Notes under the pieces: model-generated
Told to the model about the DNA's origin: nothing
What the model saw: only the letters and a program-made list of their open reading frames with translations
Databases searched by the model: none
Made by a program: the position numbers and the translations under genes
NCBI GenBank assembly: GCA_047629975.1
Contig: JBLHUT010000097.1
Coordinates: 1-11,413, forward strand
Direction of reading: 5' to 3'
DNA from: JBLHUT01 sp047629975
Lineage (GTDB): Bacteria > Pseudomonadota > Alphaproteobacteria > Rhodobacterales > Rhodobacteraceae
DNA length: 11,413 nt
Part shown: piece after piece, positions 7,298-11,413 of the stretch
Layout of the letters: each line of letters begins with the position of its first letter
Position numbering within the stretch: the first letter of the stretch is position 1

Positions 7298-7510
7298 ATG
7301 GCAATTGAAAAAACCGTTGCGTCGGCATCTATCGCGGAAGTCGTTGACCGGATTCTGGACAAAGGGGTGGTTATCGACGCCTTCGTCCGGATCTCTCTGG
7401 TTGGTATCGAACTGATCTCGATCGAAGTGCGCGCCGTCGTCGCGTCAGTCGAGACATGGCTGAAATACGCCGAAGCCGTCGGGCTTACAGTCGATCCTGC
7501 GGCAGCCTGA
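7298..7510 (+). CDS. gvpA: Gas vesicle structural protein GvpA (orphan)
   Basis: The 70-residue protein is an almost canonical GvpA, the small hydrophobic subunit that polymerises into the gas vesicle shell. Highly conserved blocks are EVVDRILDKGVVIDA (14-28), RISLVGIELISIE (31-43) and ASVETWLKYAEAVGLT (49-64). Its length matches the family, and the C-terminus lacks the extensions seen in GvpJ and GvpM. F29 stands where most family members have Trp. The ATG at 7298 has GAGGA nine bases upstream. No gvpF, gvpN, gvpK, gvpG, gvpL or other accessory gene is nearby: upstream is the kinase operon (175-bp gap, same strand) and downstream a convergent azoreductase gene. GvpA alone is not known to make vesicles, so accessory genes must lie elsewhere or the protein has another role. 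The intact, conserved sequence argues against decay. Confidence 0.95.
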   Translation: MAIEKTVASASIAEVVDRILDKGVVIDAFVRISLVGIELISIEVRAVVASVETWLKYAEAVGLTVDPAAA

Positions 7511-7529
7511 CGACAGGCCAACTTACCGA

Positions 7530-7576
7530 TAGGGGCAGAGGCGGCGCGCATCCGGGCGCAGCGCTTTCTGCCCCTA
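7530..7576 (+). terminator. Strong hairpin between convergent gvpA and azoR (probable bidirectional terminator)
   Basis: TAGGGGCAGA (7530-7539) pairs perfectly over 10 bp with TCTGCCCCTA (7567-7576), and the intervening GC-rich bases can pair further (GCGC at both sides). It lies 20 bp after the gvpA stop and 24 bp after the azoR stop on the other strand. There is no T-run on either side, so termination would be atypical. An alternative role is 3'-end protection of the gvpA mRNA. Confidence 0.6.
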
Positions 7577-7600
7577 AAGGCTGACTGATACCACCCCTGA

Positions 7601-8182
7601 TCAGGCCGCGATGGCGTCCAATTGATCCTGTGCCGTTTTCAGTGACGCATCAGGGTCAATCATCATCCGGTCGGCATGTATCAGGTCAACTTCCGTGATA
7701 CCGATAAAGCCCAGAACGTGCCGCAGAAAGCCGGTTGCAAAATCCACATCCGACCCAACCTGCGTGCCACCAGAGGCCACAACAACGATGGCCCGCTTGC
7801 CCTTCAACAGGCCTTGGGGGCCGTCAGAAGTATAGCGGAACGTCACGCCTGCGCGCGCGATCTGGTCGATCCATGCCTTCAACGCGGCCGGAACACCAAA
7901 GTTATAGATCGGCAACCCGATAACAATCGTATCCGCTGCCACGACCTCCTTGATCAACATATCCGACACCTCCAGAGCGGCAACCTGCGCGGCAGTGCGG
8001 TCGGAGGGCGGCGTAAAGTTTGCGTCGATCCAACCGGAGTTGATGTGTGGAATATTCTCGGAAAGATCCCGTGTGATCACTTCACCGCTGGTCAACCGGG
8101 CCACAACCTTGTCGGTCAGATCCCGGGAAACAGATCCGGTTTTACGAGCGGATGCATCAATGCGCAGAATTACAGGTGCCAT
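7601..8182 (-). CDS. azoR: FMN-dependent NADH-azoreductase
   Basis: The 193-residue protein has the flavodoxin-like fold of AzoR, a dimeric cytosolic FMN enzyme that reduces quinones and azo compounds with NAD(P)H. The FMN phosphate loop is near the N-terminus (IDASARKTGSVSR, 8-20), the flavin-contact motif is PIYNFGVPAALKAWIDQI (91-108), and a second flavin loop is ASGGT (136-140). The RAGVTFRYTSDGPQGLL segment (110-126) is typical of AzoR. Length is normal. The ATG at 8182 has an excellent AAGGAGA Shine-Dalgarno. It is divergent from the LysR-type regulator gene at 8348, the standard arrangement for a regulator and its target. A role in quinone or electrophile stress is likely but inferred; the natural substrate is unknown. 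Confidence 0.93.
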   Translation of the reverse strand: MAPVILRIDASARKTGSVSRDLTDKVVARLTSGEVITRDLSENIPHINSGWIDANFTPPSDRTAAQVAALEVSDMLIKEVVAADTIVIGLPIYNFGVPAALKAWIDQIARAGVTFRYTSDGPQGLLKGKRAIVVVASGGTQVGSDVDFATGFLRHVLGFIGITEVDLIHADRMMIDPDASLKTAQDQLDAIAA

Positions 8183-8252
8183 AATAATCTCCTTTTGAAC
8201 GGCCTGTCCTATGATTTGGGTGCTGCACGACGGAACAAAACTCTAAAAATGA

Positions 8253-8265
8253 CACATCGAATGTG
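8253..8265. promoter_or_regulatory. Palindrome in the azoR-lysR divergent promoter (candidate regulator site)
   Basis: CACAT (8253-8257), CGA, ATGTG (8261-8265) form a perfect 5-bp inverted repeat with a 3-base centre. It lies about 70 bp upstream of azoR and 83 bp upstream of the LysR gene. A second small dyad, TGCA-N4-TGCA (8265-8275), follows directly. LysR-type regulators bind imperfect dyads in such divergent regions, so this is the best candidate operator in the 165-bp gap. Binding is inferred. Confidence 0.45.
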
Positions 8266-8347
8266 CATATTTGCAATTCCCGTTCCGCTTGTGGTCAGCT
8301 AACACAGGCATGACGCGCGATCTGCCGTCCCCTTTCAGGAGAGAGCA

Positions 8348-9223
8348 ATGTCACTAGACACTTGGGACGAGGTCCGCACCGCTTATCACGTGGCGCGCAA
8401 GGGCACGGTTTCAGGCGCAGCCGAAGTACTTGGCGTTCATCATGCGACCGTCATCCGGCATATCGACGCGCTTGAAGGGCGGCTGGGAACAAAATTGTTC
8501 CAGCGGCACGCAAGAGGATACACGCCCACCGAGGCCGGAGAGGATCTGTTGCGCGTGGCTCATGCCACCGATGACCAGTTTGCGCAGCTGGCCAGCCGTA
8601 TCAAAGGCATCGGGCTGGACGTGTCCGGTGAATTGATTGTCACGGCCCTGCCGATGATGTCCCCGCGCATCATGCCTGTTCTTGTTGCCTTTCAGCACCG
8701 CTACCCAGATGTGCGGGTGCAGTTTCTAACCGACGAGCGCATTTTGCGGCTTGAACACGGGGAGGCACATGTGGCGATCCGTGCAGGACAAAAGCCACAG
8801 GAACCCGACAACATCGTGCAAGAGTTCGGCTTTCAGCAGTTCACCCTGTGCGCGACGCAGGATTACCTTGAGCGGCACGGCAGCCCGCAGAACGGAAACT
8901 GGGACGGGCACCATTTTGTCGGCCCCGAAGACCGCAGCAGCCGCGCGCCCTTTTTGCGGTGGCTAGAGCAAGAGATCGCAGCCCCCCAGATCACGTTTCG
9001 CGTGTCGCAGTTTCGCGAAGCCGTCGAAGCGGTACTGAACGGGGCGGGCATCGGATTTCTACCGCTTTGGGCGATCGACAGGCACGACAATGTCCGACAA
9101 CTCGCCGATCCCAAACCGGAGTGGTCCACAAAGGTCTGGATCGTGACACATGTCGATTTGCACCGCACGGCCAAGGTTCAGACACTTGTACAGTTTATCA
9201 AGGAGCAGGTCACGGAATGGTAG
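8348..9223 (+). CDS. LysR-type transcriptional regulator
   Basis: The 291-residue protein has the usual LysR length and layout. Residues about 4-65 form a winged helix-turn-helix (VARKGTVSGAAEVLGVHHAT, then VIRHIDALEGRLGTKLFQR and PTEAGEDLL), and about 92-290 form a periplasmic-binding-protein-like effector domain beginning GELIVTALPMMSP. The AEVLGVHHATVIRHI helix differs from the more common AxxLxxSQPAVSxxI and resembles the branch that regulates small redox enzymes and exporters. The ATG at 8348 has AGGAGAG upstream. The gene is divergent from azoR and overlaps the start of the EamA exporter gene by 7 bp, so it probably controls azoR, the exporter and itself. The effector ligand cannot be deduced. 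Confidence 0.92.
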   Translation: MSLDTWDEVRTAYHVARKGTVSGAAEVLGVHHATVIRHIDALEGRLGTKLFQRHARGYTPTEAGEDLLRVAHATDDQFAQLASRIKGIGLDVSGELIVTALPMMSPRIMPVLVAFQHRYPDVRVQFLTDERILRLEHGEAHVAIRAGQKPQEPDNIVQEFGFQQFTLCATQDYLERHGSPQNGNWDGHHFVGPEDRSSRAPFLRWLEQEIAAPQITFRVSQFREAVEAVLNGAGIGFLPLWAIDRHDNVRQLADPKPEWSTKVWIVTHVDLHRTAKVQTLVQFIKEQVTEW

Positions 9224-10158
9224 GCCTGTCCACGCTAAGCCCTGCTCGGCAAGGGCACGCGGCCATGCTTGTCTTCTCGGCGCTGGTTGCAGGGTCGTTC
9301 AGCCTCGGGGGGCTATCGGCGCCGCTGATCGATCCGGCAGTTCTGATGACCCTCCGGTTTGCGCTGGCGACAGGCGTCATGGCCACAGTGGTGGCAATAA
9401 CCGGCGGGTTTCAGCGCCGCGCCCTAACGGCCATCTGGCGCTATTTCGTGCTGGGCAGTTTGCTTGCGTGCTACTTCGTACTGATGTTCGAAGGATTGCA
9501 GACCGCAGCCCCTGTCTCGGCCGCCGCGGTTTTCACTCTTTCGCCGATTATGGCTGCGGGCTTTGGCTGGCTTGTCGTGCGACAGGTTCTGACGTTGCGC
9601 ATGTCCTTTGCGCTTGGACTTGGAGGGATTGGAGCGTTGTGGGTGATTTTTCGCGCTGATGTCGAGGCGTTGAGGGCCTTTGATCTGGGCCGCGGAGAGG
9701 CGATCTATGCCGTCGGATGTGCCGCCCACGCGCTTTATGCGCCCCTGTCGCGCCGCTGGAACCGGGGCGAGCCGACGGCCGTCTACACCACCGGCATTGT
9801 CGCGGCTGGCACCGTTGTTTTGCTGGTTTACACCTTTCCTGCGTTAATTGTGACCGAGTGGGCAGCAGTGCCAGCAATCGTCTGGATAACGCTTGCCTAT
9901 CTTGTGGTGTTTGCGACCGCCGCCAGCTTTATGGCACTGCAATTCGCGATTTTGCGCCTGCCCTCGGCCAAAGTCATGGCCTATACCTATCTCACGCCAA
10001 GCTGGGTCATCCTGTGGGAGGCGGCGTTGGGCAACGCGCTGCCGCCTGCTCTTGTGATGGGGGGGGTCGGTTTAACTATTCTGGCGCTGTTCCTTCTGCT
10101 GAAAGAGGAAGCGCCGGCAGTTCCTGTTCCAAAAATCGTTCAAAAGCCTCTAGGTTGA
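9217..10158 (+). CDS. DMT-superfamily (EamA) transporter
   Basis: The 313-residue protein is very hydrophobic, with about ten predicted membrane segments arranged as two EamA repeats (about 15-140 and 160-290), the fold of drug/metabolite exporters. Recognisable pieces are LRFALATGVMATVV, LQTAAPVSAAAVFTLSPIMA at the end of the first repeat, and AYTYLTPSWVILWEAAL in the second, a typical position for the conserved Pro. Substrates in this family range from amino acids to metabolites and drugs, and none can be assigned. The ATG at 9217 lies inside the last codons of the LysR gene (7-bp overlap), with AAGGAG about 11 bases before it, so translation is probably coupled to the regulator. Its last 83 bp overlap the end of the arsR-like gene on the other strand. 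An uninterrupted G8 run lies at 10059-10066. Confidence 0.88.
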   Translation: MVGLSTLSPARQGHAAMLVFSALVAGSFSLGGLSAPLIDPAVLMTLRFALATGVMATVVAITGGFQRRALTAIWRYFVLGSLLACYFVLMFEGLQTAAPVSAAAVFTLSPIMAAGFGWLVVRQVLTLRMSFALGLGGIGALWVIFRADVEALRAFDLGRGEAIYAVGCAAHALYAPLSRRWNRGEPTAVYTTGIVAAGTVVLLVYTFPALIVTEWAAVPAIVWITLAYLVVFATAASFMALQFAILRLPSAKVMAYTYLTPSWVILWEAALGNALPPALVMGGVGLTILALFLLLKEEAPAVPVPKIVQKPLG

Positions 10159-10432
10159 CCGCCTCGAACTGCCCGAAACTTTGCATCCAGATCGACGCAT
10201 CCCTCAGAGCGTCAGGCTCCAGCTTGCACCATTTCACCCGCCCGCGCTTTTCTTGTGAAATCAGCCCCGAACGGGTCAGAACACCCAAGTGTTTGGAAAT
10301 TGCCGCCAATGACATCTCGAACGGCTCGGACACATCAGTGACCGCCATATCGTCTTCCAGAAGCATCGACAGAATCTGCCGACGGGTCGGATCGGCCAGC
10401 GCGGAAAAAATGATATCAAGCGACTTTGTCAT
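10076..10432 (-). CDS. ArsR-family helix-turn-helix transcriptional repressor
   Basis: The 118-residue protein is a small winged-helix repressor. IFSALADPTRRQILSMLLE (8-26) is the classic ArsR opening, MSLAAISKHLGVLTRSGLIS (40-59) is the recognition helix region, and EKRGRVKWCKLEP (61-73) is the wing. The metal-binding ELCVCDL motif of arsenic and cadmium sensors is absent, so this is probably a non-metal member of the type often paired with an SRPBCC/AHSA1 protein. No such partner follows; instead the 3' end overlaps the EamA gene by 83 bp tail to tail. No clear Shine-Dalgarno is visible before ATG 10432, but the start fits the family. The palindrome 31 bp upstream suggests autorepression. 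Confidence 0.9.
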   Translation of the reverse strand: MTKSLDIIFSALADPTRRQILSMLLEDDMAVTDVSEPFEMSLAAISKHLGVLTRSGLISQEKRGRVKWCKLEPDALRDASIWMQSFGQFEAVNLEAFERFLEQELPALPLSAEGTAPE

Positions 10433-10462
10433 AGCGCCATTAGGCGCCCTCCCGGCAAAACG

Positions 10463-10478
10463 TCAACCGAATGGTTGA
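10463..10478. promoter_or_regulatory. Palindromic operator candidate for the ArsR-family repressor
   Basis: TCAACC (10463-10468), GAAT, GGTTGA (10473-10478) is a perfect 6-bp inverted repeat with a 4-base centre, flanked by AT-rich sequence. On the minus strand it reads ATTCAACCATTCGGTTGACG. Similar 'TTCAACCATTTGGTTGAA'-like dyads are typical operators of ArsR repressors of the SRPBCC-linked branch. It lies 31 bp upstream of the repressor start, where autorepression would act. Confidence 0.65.
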
Positions 10479-10601
10479 ATATTAAAACAGTCCGAAAACC
10501 GGCTGCCACCAGACATCGGCCCTTCTGCGCATTCTGTCGCATATGCATTTTTAATATTATTATCAATAACTTAAAAGACCCCTGGAAAGCAAAACAGCGC
10601 G

Positions 10602-10630
10602 TTGACTCTGATGCACGCTGACCCTAGTGT
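10602..10630 (+). promoter_or_regulatory. Sigma-70-like promoter of the atpIB operon
   Basis: TTGACT (10602-10607) matches the -35 consensus in five of six bases. A 17-bp spacer leads to TAGTGT (10625-10630) as a weak -10. It ends 26 bp before the atpI start, so the leader would be about 20 bases long. An AT-rich tract (about 10545-10577) lies just upstream and could help promoter activity. Weak -10 elements are common in this group. Confidence 0.55.
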
Positions 10631-10656
10631 CTGCTCGTCCGCTGGAGGGCACTTGC

Positions 10657-10986
10657 ATGACTGATCCGCACGACACCGAACGCTTGCGCAAGCTAGATGA
10701 ACGGATCGCCGCATTGAGGGGCACGCAGGACACCGCTCCGAAGGTCGAAGAACACTATTCGCAGGCCCATATCGGATGGCGAATGGTGACAGAGTTGGTT
10801 TCCGGTCTGTTGATCGGATTTGGCATCGGATACGGGTTGGATGTGTTTTTTGAAACGCTTCCGATTTTTACTGTTGTCTTCATATTTTTAGGGTTTGCAG
10901 CCGGTGTCCGAGTAATGCTCAGCACGGCCCGCGAACTTCAGATGCAGCACACGCCGGGACCTACCGGCGAAGACAAAGGGGATTGA
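10657..10986 (+). CDS. atpI: F0F1 ATP synthase subunit I (AtpI)
   Basis: The 109-residue protein has a charged cytosolic N-terminus (1-40, with LRKLDERIAALRG) and two membrane helices (about 43-64 and 68-88, with SGLLIGFGIGYGLDVFFETL), the layout of alphaproteobacterial AtpI/AtpZ. AtpI is not part of the finished enzyme; it aids c-ring assembly and may affect Mg uptake. ATG 10657 has GGAGG upstream. An in-frame alternative ten codons earlier (GTG at 10627) overlaps the proposed -10 element and is less likely. It is the first gene of the F0 operon; atpB begins three bases after its stop. Confidence 0.93.
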   Translation: MTDPHDTERLRKLDERIAALRGTQDTAPKVEEHYSQAHIGWRMVTELVSGLLIGFGIGYGLDVFFETLPIFTVVFIFLGFAAGVRVMLSTARELQMQHTPGPTGEDKGD

Positions 10987-10989
10987 ACC

Positions 10990-11413
10990 TTGGCAACCGA
11001 AGAGCGCTCCGAAGGCGGATTTCAAATTCATCCCTTTGACCAGTTCAAAGTGCAGCCGCTGTTTGGCGACGGACCAATCCATTGGTACACCGTCACCAAC
11101 GTGACGTTGTGGATGGCCGCCGCTGTTGCTTGTGTCTTCCTGCTTCTGGTCGTCGCCACGCGCGGTCGGGCCATCATACCGACACGCGGACAATCTGTGG
11201 CCGAAATGGCATACGGATTTGTCTATAAGATGGTTGTTGATGTGGCCGGTCGCGACGCTGTAAAGTTCTTCCCCTACATTATGACGCTGTTCATGTTCAT
11301 TGTGATGGCGAACTTCCTTGGTCTGCTTCCGATGGCCTTTACCACCACTTCGCATTTTGCCGTAACCGTCGTGCTGGCGCTGTCAGTCTTTCTGACGGTC
11401 ACTGTGCTTGGGT
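10990..11413 (+). CDS. atpB: F0F1 ATP synthase subunit a, N-terminal part (runs off window)
   Basis: The first 141 residues of subunit a are present. This is the membrane stator that forms the two proton half-channels against the c-ring. The protein begins MATEERSEGGFQIHPFDQF, matching the family start in Rhodobacteraceae, followed by HWYTVTNVTLWMA (31-43) and a first membrane helix (about 37-57), then FFPYIMTLFMFIVMANFLGL (93-112) with the conserved NxxGLxP motif. The catalytic Arg of subunit a lies beyond the window. No ATG or GTG fits this N-terminus. The start is TTG at 10990, with AAAGGGG about 10 bases upstream, three bases after the atpI stop. Confidence 0.93.
   Translation, partial: MATEERSEGGFQIHPFDQFKVQPLFGDGPIHWYTVTNVTLWMAAAVACVFLLLVVATRGRAIIPTRGQSVAEMAYGFVYKMVVDVAGRDAVKFFPYIMTLFMFIVMANFLGLLPMAFTTTSHFAVTVVLALSVFLTVTVLG

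Noticed and set aside
10888..11355. Minus-strand frame of 155 codons opposite atpI/atpB
   Set aside because: It lies opposite two well-conserved ATP synthase genes and has a low-complexity His/Gly-rich translation.

Overview
The window looks like chromosome of a marine alphaproteobacterium of the Rhodobacteraceae (roseobacter group). The basis is the GC-rich sequence, the atpI-atpB order with an AtpB that begins MATEE, and the general style of the AzoR, LysR and glutamine-synthetase-like proteins. I cannot name a genus from sequence alone. No tRNA, rRNA, CRISPR array, transposase or integrase was seen.

Left part (1-3227, all minus strand). The 5' end of an aldehyde dehydrogenase gene lies downstream of a glutamine-synthetase-family gene of the kind found in polyamine/amine gamma-glutamylation clusters. 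Upstream of these is a fusion of a HAD-type phosphatase and a UbiA-family membrane transferase. Its membrane half closely resembles decaprenyl-phosphate phosphoribosyltransferase of mycobacteria.

Centre (3579-7510, plus strand). Three tightly packed genes encode a von Willebrand A protein (YegL/TerY type), a PP2C-type phosphatase (PphC/YegK type) and a large membrane-anchored protein kinase with a zinc-knuckle-like motif and a helix-hairpin-helix region (YegI type). This is a TerY-P-like phosphorylation triad: kinase, phosphatase and a metal-dependent adhesion-site protein. The genes are spaced by 8 bp and then overlap by 4 bp, so they look like one translationally coupled operon. About 175 bp downstream on the same strand is a short, very well conserved gas-vesicle structural gene, gvpA, with no other gvp gene in view. 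It has a hairpin in its leader and a strong hairpin after its stop. The triad plus orphan gvpA is the most unusual part of the window.

Right part (7601-11413). A minus-strand FMN-dependent azoreductase is divergent from a LysR-type regulator. The regulator gene overlaps the start of a DMT/EamA exporter gene. The 3' end of the exporter overlaps tail to tail with an ArsR-family repressor gene, which has a clean palindromic operator candidate in its promoter region. The window ends in the F0 part of the ATP synthase operon (atpI, then atpB with a TTG start, cut by the window edge), preceded by a recognisable sigma-70-like promoter.
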